Shown piece by piece: positions 10,303-19,928 of a DNA stretch of 64,000 nucleotides. A program made the position numbers and the translations under genes. Source of the stretch: Bicyclus anynana (lineage: Eukaryota > Arthropoda > Insecta > Lepidoptera > Nymphalidae); contig NC_069098.1 of assembly GCF_947172395.1 (NCBI RefSeq), positions 1,853,001 to 1,917,000 on the forward strand, in the 5' to 3' direction. The notes under the pieces are model-generated. The model was not told the origin of the DNA, ran no database searches, and was given only the letters and a program-made list of their open reading frames with translations. Numbering within the stretch: the first letter of the stretch is position 1; each line of letters starts with the position of its first letter.

Positions 10303-10532
10303 ATCCCGTTAGCTTAGAGTTTAGAATCACCACGCTGCTCTAATGTGGAGTAGCGAGGTTGTTCCAAGTTTCAAATTGTCCAATTCTTTCATATTGGAAG
10401 AGGTTTGTCCTTGAATTGGGTCAATGAAGTAGGTTGATGGTGATGCTATGAAGTAAAAATAGTAAATCTTTTACGAAAAATTGCAATCCTGCAAGTACTC
10501 ACTTTACTGATTAAACATCAACGCTGTTCCCT

Positions 10533-10625
10533 AATTAATTGTCTTGTTTTCTTTGTGGGGGAACATTTGCAATTCAGATGTCGGCATCTTGTCCAAACTT
10601 GAGGTATCTTGTTCATTCATGAGAT
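10533..10625 (+). repeat. Dispersed repeat R2, copy 2
   Basis: TTAATTGTCTTGTTTTCTTT, ACATTTGCAATTCAGATG, CATCTTGTCCAAACTTG and TTCATTCATGAGAT align in order with the copies at 9605 and 12685. Confidence 0.5.
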
Positions 10626-10758
10626 AGCCTTGTCCATAGACGGGATTACGCCTACGACCTACGTGTCCTTATCACAAGTAGGTACCTCTTTACCTACCTT
10701 ACCTTAATGTTCTACGTAGAGTACTTAGAGCCTGTTATGGTTAGACTTTCGTCATTTT

Positions 10759-11075
10759 TAACCCCCGACGCAAAAAGAAGGGTGTTATAAGTTTGACATG
10801 TCTGTCTGTCTGTCTGTATGTTTATCTGTCAGTCTGTCTGTGGCACCATAGATCCTGAACGGATGAAGCGATTTTAATTTGGTTTTTTTTATCAAAGGTT
10901 CTTAAACTACGGGCGAGTGTTCTTAGATATATTTGATGAAAATCAGTTGAGCCGTTTAAAAGTTGTGGGGGTGAAAGTGGGGGAGAAAACCGAATGTTTA
11001 CAAATATACTCGAATGGGGTGTCAAATGAAAGCGCACTGAAAGAGAATATTGATCGTGAGTGTAATTAATCTATA
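10759..11075 (+). repeat. Repeat family H (ACCCCCGACG), copy 1
   Basis: Starts AACCCCCGACGCAAAAAG, has a CTGT microsatellite, CCTGAACGGATGAAGCGATT, GTTGAGCCGTTTAAAAGTTG and ends AGCGCACTGAAAGAGAATAT. It is uninterrupted here and defines the ancestral order for the split copy at 13290-14055. The repeat type is widespread in Lepidoptera; its class is uncertain to me. Confidence 0.65.
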
Positions 11076-11179
11076 AAATGAGGTAAATTCAAATTCAAAA
11101 TTAATATATTTTAATTTATCTTACTTAAAACTTGTAAGTTATTGTGTTGTGATTATCAATAAAGTAAAAATTTAAGTGA

Positions 11180-11310
11180 TGGTAGCAGGTTTCAAGGGTC
11201 CATACCCTTAATCGTCCAATTAATATCCCACGTATGATTCATGGCAACCCTTTTCTAGTGGCGCTTAAAATTTAATTTTCAGTAATTATCTAAGGGTTGA
11301 ACTAATAAAT
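11180..11310 (+). repeat. Dispersed repeat R3, copy 2
   Basis: GGTAGCAGGTTTCAAGGGTC, CATACCCTTAATCGTCCAAT and TCTAAGGGTTGAACTAA parallel the copy at 6822. Confidence 0.45.
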
Positions 11311-11640
11311 ATATAAAGTTTCCACGACTCGCAGCTTGGGAAATAATTTATCTGACGAGTATTACGTTGAGGAAAATATTAAAAAATACGCTTTGAAACC
11401 AGCCAAAGTCACAAAAATTCCAAACTCTATATTTGCCTACTGTACTTTTCTATAGTAGGAGTATGGTCTCACATTGATAAGGTTTTTAAAGAAGGTCTGA
11501 GTGCCACAGGCTCTCTTTCTATGAGTCGTATAAAACTTTACTCATGTAGTAAACTTAATAGTTAATTGTAGTTTCCTCTTTCTTATTGAGCCACACACGT
11601 TGCTATCAAGTTGACTTTCTCTATCTTATTTCTTAATTCC

Positions 11641-11770
11641 TTATTGGCCGAGTGGTTAGGGTTAGGGTTAGTTACAGGGTTAGATATCTTGCCTTATAGG
11701 ATAGGGAATGTAGAGCTTAGACCAACTAAGCTGCTCCACTGCGAGTTGGTGGGCTTATGGTGATAATGTT
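11641..11770 (+). mobile_element. SINE-like repeat, family J
   Basis: A tRNA-like start (TTGGCCGAGTGGTTAGGG) is followed by GGAATGTAGAGCTTAGAC, AAGCTGCTCCACTGCG and AGTTGGTGGGC. A GGGTTAGGGTTAG run is inside the head and is too short to be telomeric. Partial relatives are at 3653, 19150, 20725 and 22305. Confidence 0.45.
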
Positions 11771-11804
11771 TGATTTTGTACTATTAGTTGATAGTGAAGA
11801 AGAA

Positions 11805-11960
11805 GAAGAAGACATATACTTTATTGTTCACTAAAAACAAAAATAAATAATAACTTATAATAAGACTTAAGAATGTACAAATGGCGGTCTAAATCGCTAA
11901 AGAGCGATCTCTTCTAGACAACCACTGTGGAAGAGAAAGACGTAAGCACAGATTCGGGTA
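11805..11960 (-). mobile_element. Retrotransposon 3' end (GAAGA tail, AATAAAG signal)
   Basis: On the minus strand it reads ATCTGTGCTTACGTCTTTCT, GGTTGTCTAGAAGAGATC, GATTTAGACCGCCATTTGT and AACAATAAAGTATATGTC before a tail of TTC repeats. This matches a common lepidopteran retroposon 3' end that I know by appearance; the clade is not certain. Confidence 0.45.
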
Positions 11961-12278
11961 TACGCACACAAAAAACAAGACAAAGTTAAGTAATACATAT
12001 TCCTAAATACATAAATAATATATATAAACAGACTATACTTAAATACATACATACATGATAATGTTTAGGATCGAAGACTTACCGTGCTTTTTGAGCCCAG
12101 GGGTTGAACTATCTTCACAACTTAAGGTTGAAAAATTTTACTGAATATTTCTTGAAAGAACAGAAGCTTAATATTTCATTACTCGACCCCGAACTTTAAC
12201 CCTAGATTCCTCTCCAGAAGCCATATGAACAGAGATCAACGAAGCAGTCTATATAGTAGTCTAAAATAGGTAAGTATG

Positions 12279-12471
12279 ATATCATCATCATCATATCAGC
12301 CGATAGACGTCCACTGCAGAACATAGGCCTTTTGTAGGGACTTCCAAACATCACCTGATCCTGAGCCGCCTGCATCCAGCGAATCCCTGCGACTAGTTTG
12401 ATGTCTTCAGTCCATCTGGTGGGGGGTCGACCTAGCTTGCTGCGCTTCGAAGTGTGGGGACGCCATTACAT
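12279..12471 (-). mobile_element. RTE-type 3' end
   Basis: Begins with the CATCATCATCATATCAGCCG tail complement, then GACGTCCACTGCAGAACATA, TTTTGTAGGGACTTCC and CTGCATCCAGCGAATCCCTG. Truncated 5' near the GGGGTCGCC-equivalent position, giving about 190 bases. Confidence 0.8.
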
Positions 12472-12684
12472 AAATATCATAGTGATATAAAAATAGTACT
12501 GAATATTTCTTAAGCAAATTATCCAAGACACGTGTAAATTAATTATACCATACTTAGCTATGACGGGTGTATTAGACTAATGTAATATTACAAAACTTGG
12601 TCGGAAGGGAAAACCACTAACATTACTTTAACGAGTTAGGAGCGTGTACAAAATCAAACAGCTTTGATCGGTGACGCGAGCGTT

Positions 12685-12778
12685 CACGAAACAACGACAA
12701 CTTTGGACAAGATGGCGTCTCCACATTTGAATTGCAAATGGCCGCCAGCTAAGGAACAGGATAATAAATTTGTTTCAA
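12685..12778 (-). repeat. Dispersed repeat R2, copy 3 (inverted)
   Basis: Plus strand shows TTGGACAAGATGGCGTC, CATTTGAATTGCAAATGG and AGGAACAGGATAATAAATT, the complement of the R2 blocks at 9605 and 10533. A 65-codon open frame (12664-12861) crosses it and is not a gene. Confidence 0.5.
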
Positions 12779-13289
12779 AACACTGTTTATGTTTAACCAG
12801 TGCAAAAAGAAGTTACATGGGAAAAATAAGGATTAACTTGCGTTATCCTTGTGCGGTGTAATGTTATGCACGCTGGTTCACTAAAACTAACCTCGGCCTC
12901 CTCGGTGTCCGTCTTTTATACGCTACAAACAGTATTGACAATCTGGCGGCCATATTTGAATTCTATTATCTCTTTGGTACAGACTGCATTCATAGACTCT
13001 TTGTTTACTTTTTAGTCTATGCCTTCTACAGTCTGAATACTTGTATAATACATCTGGTTTAGATATTATTAGTTATATAACTAATAACGCAATAACAAAA
13101 GATTGGACCAACAAACCTCCTGGCAACATGTAAAATCGTAATTTGCATGATTTTCTGAGTTAAAAACTGTAAACAGAATGCTGTCCTCGAATTATACACA
13201 CTCGATACCTCACAGAGCCTGGTCTATACAGGTTGTAGCTGAGTACTGTACTGTAGTATCCCATATCTTCAAGGTGTTGTTAGTAAGTC
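12779..13289. other. Unassigned DNA
   Basis: No recognised repeat apart from a possible R2-like GGCGGCCATATTTGAATTC at about 12950. No coding signal. Confidence 0.4.
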
Positions 13290-13488
13290 AGTCAGACGCA
13301 AAAAGAGGGATGTTACAAGTTTGACATGTCTCTCTGTCTGTGGCATCAAAGCTCCCGAACGGATGAAAAAATTTCAATTAAGTTTTTTTTTGTATAAAGA
13401 TAAGTTTGATGAAAATCGGTAGGGCCGTTTATAAGTTGTGGGGGGTGAAAGTGGAAAAGAATAACCGATTGTCTGCAAATATACTCGA

Positions 13489-13902
13489 GTGGGTCTCAAA
13501 TACCAGCTTGCTGCTTTGGATTCAGTGGATAAACGCGCTAGAAGGCTCATTGGCAATGAGGCACTATCAAGCTCTAAACTTCAAAGCTTAGAGCATCGCC
13601 GAAAGGTTGCCTGTCTATCAGTGTTCTACAAGATATATTTCGGGGAGTGCGCTCAGGAACTATTTGATCTTGTGCCACCTTCGCCGTTCTACCACAACAC
13701 TGCTAGGCATCGCAGAGATCTACACCGCTACGTCATCAATATTCCTCGGACGCGTACTAAGCGATTTAGTTCCTCGTTTCTTATACGCACTGCAAAGATG
13801 TGGAATGCTCTTCCAGCTTCCGTTTTCCCCACCTCCTACAACATGGGTACCTTCAAGTCAAGAGTGAATAGGCATCTTCTAGGCAAGCGCGTTCCACCAT
13901 AG
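13489..13902 (+). pseudogene. 5'-truncated non-LTR reverse transcriptase C-terminus (CR1/jockey-like)
   Basis: About 130 residues are retrotransposon-derived. Visible motifs in order: LDSVDKRARRLIG, LEHRRKVACLSVFYKIYFGE, FDLVPPSPFYHNTARHRRD, the RTRTKRFSSSFLIRTAKMWN block and LPASVFPTSYNMGTFKSRVN, ending RHLLGKRVPP and a stop. This is the region downstream of the RT catalytic domain in CR1/jockey-group LINEs. The polymerase domain and the endonuclease are absent because the insertion is 5'-truncated, so it is dead. The frame itself is uninterrupted, which suggests a fairly young insertion. The first few codons belong to the host repeat H, so the annotated ATG is fortuitous. Confidence 0.8.
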
Positions 13903-13968
13903 GCTGCATCACTGCTTACCATCAGGCGTGATTGCAGCTAAGCGCTTGCTTATACAAAATAAAAAAAA
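13903..13968 (+). mobile_element. 3' UTR and poly(A) of the LINE; shared with SINE A
   Basis: CTGCATCACTGCTTACC, ATCAGGCGTGATTGCAGC and AAAATAAAAAAAAAT follow the stop codon. This matches the last about 60 bases of SINE A (GCATCATCACTTACCATCAG, GAGATTGTAGTCAAGGGC, AATAAAAAAAA), as expected when a SINE borrows a LINE 3' end for recognition by its reverse transcriptase. Confidence 0.7.
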
Positions 13969-14055
13969 ATGAAAGCGCACTGAAAGAGAATATTGATGAC
14001 TGATCGAGAGTGTAATTAATAATTTCATGACTTTTGGGGGTTTTCAAATATTTTC

Positions 14056-14655
14056 AATTTTATGTTATAGTTCAACTCACTTGCCGAGGGGTATACCATC
14101 AATCGATTTAGCATTCTGGTGTGATCCAGTAAATAATACTTTCCCTTAAACTCGGACACATTGGAAAATCATAAATAATAAAATATTATTAAAATAATAT
14201 TTTTACTACCTACTCGATATTACTTCATTATTGTCTACTGCGTGTCTGCGACAGAGTTTCGGCAAAAACATAAAATATATATTATATAGATAACTTCTCT
14301 TTTAAGTGCTCGTTCGTTTCATTTGAAGTTGTTTGTATCCCCAGAGAATGTCAACTCTTTGACGAGCCTTTGATACAAATAAGTAATCAAAATCGTCAGC
14401 TATTTACGGTTTAGGCTCAGAAATTCGTCTAGACATTATCTACCGCGTCAGAGACGTTTGCGTCTAGACATTTGCCCATTTGTTATAATTATGAGGTTCG
14501 TTTTTTACATACCGATTCACTCTTTGTATTCATTATTTATATACCTAATATATAAATATAAAACTAGTTTATTACTTATGTTCTCTATCAAGTTCGAGCG
14601 CACTTACCTATACTACAGCCTTTCTTGATGACTACTGTTTACCTACAAAAAATCA
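14056..14655. other. Unassigned DNA
   Basis: AT-rich; GCGTCTGCGACAG and GCGTCTAGACATT patches but no recognised element or coding frame. Confidence 0.4.
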
Positions 14656-14815
14656 CACTAATATTATAAAGGCGAAAGTTTGTGTGTAAGTGTGTAAGTA
14701 TGTTTGTTCATCTTTTACGCTGCGGCTACTGAAGCGATTTGGCTGAAATTTGGAATGGAAATAGATTTTACTCTGGATTAACACATAGGCTACTTTTCAT
14801 CCCAGAAAACTGTAA
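14656..14815 (+). mobile_element. Helitron type 1, 3'-truncated
   Basis: ACTAATATTATAAAGGCG, TTACGCTGCGGCTACTGAAG, TTTGGAATGGAAATAGA and ACACATAGGCTACTTTTC; the sequence stops after CATCCCAGAAAA. It faces a second, minus-strand copy at 14838. Confidence 0.7.
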
Positions 14816-14837
14816 TCTATCTCTACTTCAAATACAA

Positions 14838-15075
14838 ATTTCAGGCGATTCGGCAGCCGAGGCGTGAAAGAGTGACAAACACTCATACCAACCAAAATTA
14901 TAAGGTTTTCGTGAATCTCGTGAATCCAAGGATTTTTTCAGAATAAAAAGTAGCGTACGTGTTAATCCAGAATTAATCCGGTTCAGTAGTTGCGGCGTTA
15001 AAGAGTAACAAACATCCAAATAAACCTACATCCAAACATCCATACAAACTTTTGCGTTTATAATATTATAAGTAC
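14838..15075 (-). mobile_element. Helitron type 1, minus, 3'-truncated
   Basis: Minus strand begins ACTTATAATATTATAAACGC with AAAAGTTTGTATGGATGTT, then GTTACTCTTTAACGCCGC and AGTAGCGTACGTGTTAAT-complement blocks. The usual CTAG end is absent. The pair is tail-to-tail with 14656, a small inverted arrangement of two related elements. Confidence 0.6.
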
Positions 15076-15430
15076 GATAGGATAGGATATTCGTAAGTGA
15101 GCTTAGAATTAAAAAGTTGACAAAACGTAGCCTCATCCTAAAAAGAATTAAGTACCTAATCCAATTTTCATGGGGGCGTATGATTAGGGTCGTTTTTCGT
15201 CAAAATATTTTAAGGAAAGTGCAAAACGCCTAGAGGCGACAATTACGTTTGCCAAAGTTCGCAACGTTTGACGGGCGCCTATTAAAAGTTTGGGGAACTT
15301 TGTCCGTTTCCGCACTTTTCGCTAAATCACACACTCGTATGCAGGTATACTTTCCGTTGAGTTGCGAACGAAGCGAGCGAATAAAGTAGCTCTCATATTT
15401 GAACATTTTTCTGTACGTTTCGTTGAAACT
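15076..15430. other. Unassigned, GC-richer unique-looking DNA
   Basis: 15200-15420 (GAGGCGACAATTACG, GACGGGCGCCTATTAAAAG, GAACGAAGCGAGCGAATAAA) is not any repeat I recognise and is less AT-rich than its flanks. An antisense open frame of 67 codons is without motif. It could be a conserved non-coding block. Confidence 0.35.
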
Positions 15431-15472
15431 CATACTAATCTTATAAATACGAAAGCAACTCTTTACAACTTA

Positions 15473-15590
15473 TAGCCTCAATAGCTCAACGGTAAGAGGG
15501 GTCGGACTCATCAGCTTGGGGTGGTGGTTCGATCTCCGTCCCGTTGGTCTATCGTCGTACCCACTCCTAGCACTTCTTTCCCGACTAGTT
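15473..15590 (+). mobile_element. SINE E with a Helitron start fragment in front
   Basis: Head GCCTCAATAGCTCAACGG, B box GGTTCGATCTC, then TTGGTCTATCGTCGTACC and ACTCCTAGCAC. Immediately upstream (15431-15470) CATACTAATCTTATAAATACG is a Helitron-like start. Open frames on both strands (15470-15799) cross these repeats and are shadows. Confidence 0.65.
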
Positions 15591-15880
15591 GGAAAAATAA
15601 AAAGAAACACCTTACTGCAATCACTGATAAGATGCATACAAAATAAAAATAAACAGCAGAAAAAGTTGATATGCGAAGGTGGTTTTAATGCTGCAAGCAA
15701 AGTCTTACATGCAATACCTGATGATTGGACCACAGGAAGAGCGGGATGGTAATGATGGGAACTCCACTGGGAGAAGAGTCTGTTCTCCAAAATCTTCAAT
15801 ACCGTAAAGTGGCTTTACCGGAATCTCTATGCCGACAAAGACATTCAGATGCAGTAGAGATTTAACATATTTGGTACCAA
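15591..15880. other. Unassigned DNA after SINE E
   Basis: Contains a short readable stretch (plus strand CEGGFNAASKVLHAIPDDW before a stop) that I do not recognise. Its length and neighbourhood suggest a repeat-derived frame, not a gene. Confidence 0.3.
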
Positions 15881-16069
15881 GCTGACGTCATGCGGTTTTA
15901 CCCGCGTGATTCCCTTTCGTATAAGAATACGTAGATAATATATAATCTCTAACCTTCTTCGATAAATGGCCTTTCTAACACTGAAAGAATTTTTCAAATC
16001 GGACCAGTAGTTCCTGAGGTTAACGCGTTCAACCAAACAAACTCTTCAGCTTTATAATATGAGTATAGT
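15881..16069 (-). mobile_element. Helitron type 2
   Basis: GCTGACGTCATGCGGTTTTA, AGATAATATATAATCTCTAA, AACACTGAAAGAATTTTTC and CTTCAGCTTTATAATATGAG follow the family order on the minus strand. Confidence 0.75.
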
Positions 16070-16662
16070 TTTCCGTCTAGAGACTGAAATACCCAATATT
16101 CATGCTTTACATAATTTACAAACTGAATCAGAAATTGACATTAGCTAAACAACAAACTCAGTAGGTATTTCTAGTGCAAAAATAAAGGAACCCGACAGGG
16201 TCAAAACGTTTTAAATAGTTACCTAAAGTGTTTTTCAGGTGACAGTTGACTTATGACGTTCATAATACGTAACTATTTTCGTGAATATCTTCAAGAGTGA
16301 AACGAGCTGTCACCGTACCCATGCTATCTGAGAAACACTATAATGGTTTGCATACAAATTGTTATCTAAAACGCAATACCAAACTTTCAGAAAAATACGG
16401 AGGCACGTCCGTCAATTAAAAAAAAAGGCAACGGAAACACAAATTTTAGATTTTCCCCTTGATAAGTGGTGCTTCAATAACTGCGATGGAAAAGTTCATT
16501 TTTAAAATACGGAACCCTCGTCAAACTATTAAAAACTTTGCACTTGATTGTTTTAATTAAGCGGAACGGAAATTACATTGTTTCGAAAGGTAAACGATTT
16601 ATTAACCGACTTGGTTGAAAGAAGAGAATTTTCAATGCTGAGTATTAAAGTATTATAAATTG
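16070..16662. other. Unassigned DNA
   Basis: No repeat family or coding frame recognised. Confidence 0.4.
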
Positions 16663-16864
16663 ACTAGTAGATGCCGCGCAAATTCACCCGCGTGGTTCCC
16701 GTTCCCGCAGGAATACAGAGATAAAATATAGCCTATAGCCTTCCTCGACTCAATGGGCTACCTAACACTGAAAGAATTTTTCAAATCGGACTATCCGGTT
16801 TCTGAGATTAGCGCGTTCAACCAAACAAACAAACAAACTCTTCAGCTTTATAATATTAGTATCG
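16663..16864 (-). mobile_element. Helitron type 2, full length
   Basis: ACTAGTAGATGCCGCGC, CACCCGCGTGGTTCCC, GCAGGAATACAGAGATAAAA and the end TATAATATTAGTATCGAT. About 200 bases, as for 173-379. Confidence 0.75.
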
Positions 16865-16894
16865 ATATATCCTTGCTTTTTTCCCTTTAATCTA

Positions 16895-16980
16895 TCAATG
16901 TGGGTATGACAATAGTCCAACGGACGGGAATCGAACCACCCACTGATGAATCTGACCGATTTACCTATTGAGGCTTTAAA
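16895..16980 (-). mobile_element. SINE E head, minus
   Basis: GTGGGTATGACAATAGTCC, GGGAATCGAACCACCC (B-box complement) and TTACCTATTGAGGCTT (A-box side) are the reverse of the 7020 copy. Confidence 0.6.
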
Positions 16981-17255
16981 TTTTTTTTTTGTTCTTTATT
17001 CTTTACAAGTTAGCCCTTGACTGCAATCTCCCTGATGGTAAGTGATGATGCAATCTAAGATAGAAGCGGGCTAACTATACGGCATCGTACCGAAACGCTA
17101 AATCGCTTGGCGGTACGTCTTTGCCGGTAGGGTACTAACTAGCCACGGCCAAAGCCTCCCACCAGCCAGACCTGGATCAATTAAGAAAATCTCAATCGGC
17201 CCAGCCGGGGATCGAACCCAGGACCTCCGTCTAAAATGATACTAAATGATACTAG
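16981..17255 (-). mobile_element. SINE A, near full length, minus
   Basis: From the T-rich tail complement (TTTTTTTGTTCTTTATTC) through CCCTGATGGTAAGTGATG, CGGCATCGTACCGAAACGC, ACTAGCCACGGCCAAAGCC to the B-box complement GGGGATCGAACCCAGG and ACCTCCGTCTA. The first about 35 bases of the tRNA head are gone. Confidence 0.8.
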
Positions 17256-17256
17256 C

Positions 17257-17498
17257 GGACGCTCACAACTTCGAATTACTACCACCATAACTATTATTGC
17301 CGTCAAGCAGCAATACTGTGCGCTCTTCTGAAGGGCGTGGTTGCCGATGTAATTACAGAGACCTAAAACCTACGTCTCAGGTTAATGATACAGGGTTGAC
17401 ACTTTGTAATCTGTCGCCCACCGCGTTGTTAACACTTTCAGTGTTTCCGATGCGTTTTCAACAACACTAGAGGAGAGACTGCTGTTCGGGTGCTGGCT
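17257..17498 (+). repeat. Retroposon-derived fragment
   Basis: CGTCAAGCAGCAATACTGTG, CTCTTCTGAAGGGCGTGG and GATGTAATTACAGAGACC resemble a common lepidopteran retroposon 3' region. It begins at ACTAGCGGACGCTC, a Lep1-like end. Class uncertain. Confidence 0.35.
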
Positions 17499-17816
17499 AA
17501 CTCACCTGATGGTAAGTGGTGATGCAATCTAAGATGAAAGCTTTTTTTTTTTTTTATCGCTGGGAAATGCTTTTACGCATCCCGATCGTAGAATGGCAGG
17601 CAAGACTGGCATTCTACGGCCGGGTATGTGGGACTCACTGAGAGCCAGAATACCCACTAAAACCCAGCGGAGCCACCTGCGTCAATCTAAGATGGAAGCG
17701 GGCTAACTTGTTGGGAGTAGGATGGAAATACCCAACCCTTTAGGTTCCTACACGACATCGTACCGGAACGCTAAATCGCTTGGCGAATCTTTGCCGGCAG
17801 GGTGGTAACAAGCCAC
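17499..17816 (-). mobile_element. SINE A, minus, split by a LINE tail
   Basis: Outer parts 17499-17541 (TCACCTGATGGTAAGTGGTG) and 17683-17816 (AGCGGGCTAACTTGTTGGGA, CGTACCGGAACGCTAAATCG, GCCGGCAGGGTGGTAACA) are one SINE A copy, interrupted at 17542-17682. Confidence 0.8.
17542..17682 (-). mobile_element. Non-LTR retrotransposon 3' end inside SINE A, with TSD
   Basis: Starts with a run of 14 T (poly(A) complement), then ATCGCTGGGAAATGCTTTTA, CGATCGTAGAATGGCAGGC and AACCCAGCGGAGCCACC. It is flanked by 17-bp direct repeats, CAATCTAAGATGAAAGC at 17525-17541 and CAATCTAAGATGGAAGC at 17683-17699 (one mismatch). This is a textbook 5'-truncated target-primed insertion. The clade cannot be told from the 3' UTR alone. 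Confidence 0.85.
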
Positions 17817-18333
17817 ATTTGACTGGCGGTAAGTTATCTAAGGAAATATTAAGTTATCAGAAAAAATTGTTTTATGTGATTAAAGTCTCAGACGTTTACA
17901 AAATGTTCCAAGGCTTAACGCGTTTGTAGGCTACATACCCAAAGTGACATTATAATATTTAGTTTAAAAGTTGAGTAACAATTTACGGGCGCGTATATAT
18001 TATTCGCCGCCCTCGCGTGTAGTTCTGACTGTCAAACTTCGCCCACTAAAGTGACTTGAACAACTGTTTAAACCAAGTTCTGGAGTTGACGGCACTTTGA
18101 ATAATAAAAATATTTTATTATCTTTCGTGACTCTGTGGCGTACAAAACGAAGTAATTACAGCTTTTGGCGGTCTTTTTAATCGTCTTTCGAAACGGAGGA
18201 GGAACTAATTGGGTGCGTATAACATTCTTTTGACGTGAACGCCTCCCAAAGATTTAGTTAGTCAATTAGGCATATTTCGTGTATTGAACCAAGCATAGTT
18301 TTGTCAACTTTTGAAAGTATTAGGTTTTATAAG
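17817..18333. other. Unassigned DNA
   Basis: No repeat recognised. 17985-18060 and 18160-18250 are GC-richer than average, without an open frame of interest. Confidence 0.35.
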
Positions 18334-18521
18334 TATAGTCTGGCAAGGTCGTTGATAACACTCTCATGATATGCGAGCGACAGGGGGAAAGACTGCGCGG
18401 GTGTGAAATCGTGCGTGCGGGGAAGTGAGGTGCATCAGTCGTGGGTTTTTCATTCATCGCTACAAGCCCCTCGATCCGCGCGGAATTCCGGGAGTGTTAC
18501 GAACGAAGTTGCCAAACTATA
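18334..18521 (+). mobile_element. MITE family G, complete
   Basis: Imperfect terminal inverted repeats of about 20 bases: TATAGTCTGGCAAGGTCGTT at the left, and CGAAGTTGCCAAACTATA at the right. The 188-base interior (GGGGGAAAGACTGCGCGGG, CGTGCGTGCGGGGAAGTG) is unusually GC-rich for the window. A partial copy is at 871. The superfamily is undetermined because no clear target-site duplication was seen. Confidence 0.7.
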
Positions 18522-19149
18522 GCGGTAATGTGTACAGATAAGCTTTTGTAAGTAATAGACAGTTGACAAACAGTGCGTTACGAAACCAAGGCGTTTGGAG
18601 CCTTAATTTGGAGTTAACTAAAGTTTGGAGGTTAAATTTTAATTAGTTTTAGTTAAATATTGTAAGCTAAACCTAATTGCAATAAATTACTTTTGATTTT
18701 TTTTCATGTATACAAACACACTTGGTCATCTTACCACTAGGTACATTCAAAGCCAAAGGGGACTTCTTTGCAAGGGGGAGGTAGTGGATTCCTAGAACTA
18801 TCTGTGACTGACCATAATTTAAATCATAACAACTTACTACGACTACTACTTCTAACTATACAATAAATGTAACGTATACGTAATCAAAAAATACTTTTAC
18901 CTCCTGAGATTCATAGACAAAGATAAAGATTATGAAAGATTACAGCAATAAAAACCTGGGTAGAGACATTTTTCATTTCTCCCATCGCGAAAATAAACAA
19001 ACAAATCAGAATTACCCGGGAAACATAAAGTCAACGTGGCTCACGGTGCCGCCTTTGATGTGAAATACTTGAGTGATGGCTTTCTTATATAAAGGAAAAG
19101 TTTATTTAATAATTTAGGTATTTTAAAGATTTTTTCTGTTATATTTTTT

Positions 19150-19255
19150 TTTGGATGCCCACCACCTATATCGGGGCAGCTTGATGGGTTTATGCTCCAT
19201 AAATACTCTCCTATCAGAGGAGATACCTGGCCCTGACCTGGCCTGATATTTTTAA
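19150..19255 (-). repeat. Family J fragment, minus
   Basis: GGGGCAGCTTGATGGGTTTA, CTCCTATCAGAGGAGATACC and TGGCCCTGACCTGGCC reverse the order of family J blocks at 22305. Confidence 0.35.
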
Positions 19256-19274
19256 AAATAATGAGTTTCTTTTT

Positions 19275-19558
19275 AACCCCCGACGAAAAAAGAGGTATGT
19301 TAAAAGTTTGATGAGTCTGTCTGTCTGTGGCACCATAACTTCCGAACGGTTACGAATTAAAGGTTCTTAGATATGTTTGATGAAAATCGGTTGAGCCGTT
19401 TAAAAGTTGTAGCGAGTGAAAGTGAGGAAGAACAACCGAATGTCTGCAAATATACTCGAGTGGGGTCGTAAATCGAAGCGCACTGAAAGAGAATATTGAT
19501 GACTTGATCGAGAGTGTAATTAATAATTTCACGACATTCGGGGGTTTTTAAGATTTTT
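19275..19558 (+). repeat. Repeat family H, copy 3
   Basis: AACCCCCGACGAAAAAAG, TGTCTGTGGCACCATAAC, GTTGAGCCGTTTAAAAGTTG, CAAATATACTCGAGTGGGG and GCGCACTGAAAGAGAATAT. A deletion relative to 10759 removes part of the T-rich middle. Confidence 0.65.
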
Positions 19559-19800
19559 AATTTTACGTTATCTATTTAACCATACCATAAGCTAGACATG
19601 AGTGAGACAAAATAGTCTAACCCACGGATATAAAAAATAAGTGCTTTAAGTTCAGTGGTCTAACGAATGGGGGATCGAACCATAAATAACCAGAACATGC
19701 GATGTCCAGACATACTTTTATTTTATGAAGGCTGTAAGTTTTTTCATCTCACCATTGATCAGTAAGGTATAAGGTAATTATGTAGTTTGGTTGCTTTACA

Positions 19801-19862
19801 AGGTAGCAGGTTTCAATGGTCCAAGTACATAACTCTCAATTGTCCAAGTACAAAATGTAATT
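19801..19862 (+). repeat. Dispersed repeat R3, copy 3 (short)
   Basis: GGTAGCAGGTTTCAATGGTC and CTCAATTGTCCAAGTAC align with the start of the 6822 and 11180 copies. Confidence 0.4.
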
Positions 19863-19928
19863 TTTTTGATATCTTCTATGGGATATCTTGAGGAATCATG
19901 ATACCTTTAGACCTTTAGATTAGAATAG

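Larger units (their letters stand above)
13290..14055 (+). repeat. Repeat family H, copy 2, split by a LINE
   Basis: Left part 13290-13500 (GACGCAAAAAGAGGGATG to AATATACTCGAGTGG) and right part from about 13970 (GAAAGCGCACTGAAAGAG to GACTTTTGGGGG) are contiguous in copies at 10759 and 19275. Here they are separated by about 470 bases of non-LTR retrotransposon. The left part keeps AACGGATGAAAAAATTTC and GGGCCGTTTATAAGTTG. Confidence 0.7.

Noticed and set aside
11650..11690. GGGTTAGGGTTAG run as an interstitial telomere
   Set aside because: Only two or three units, of the vertebrate-type TTAGGG form, not the insect TTAGG. It lies in the head of a SINE-like repeat.
13489..13902. A cellular protein-coding gene
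   Set aside because: Residues match the C-terminal part of CR1/jockey-group retrotransposon proteins and the copy is inserted in another repeat.
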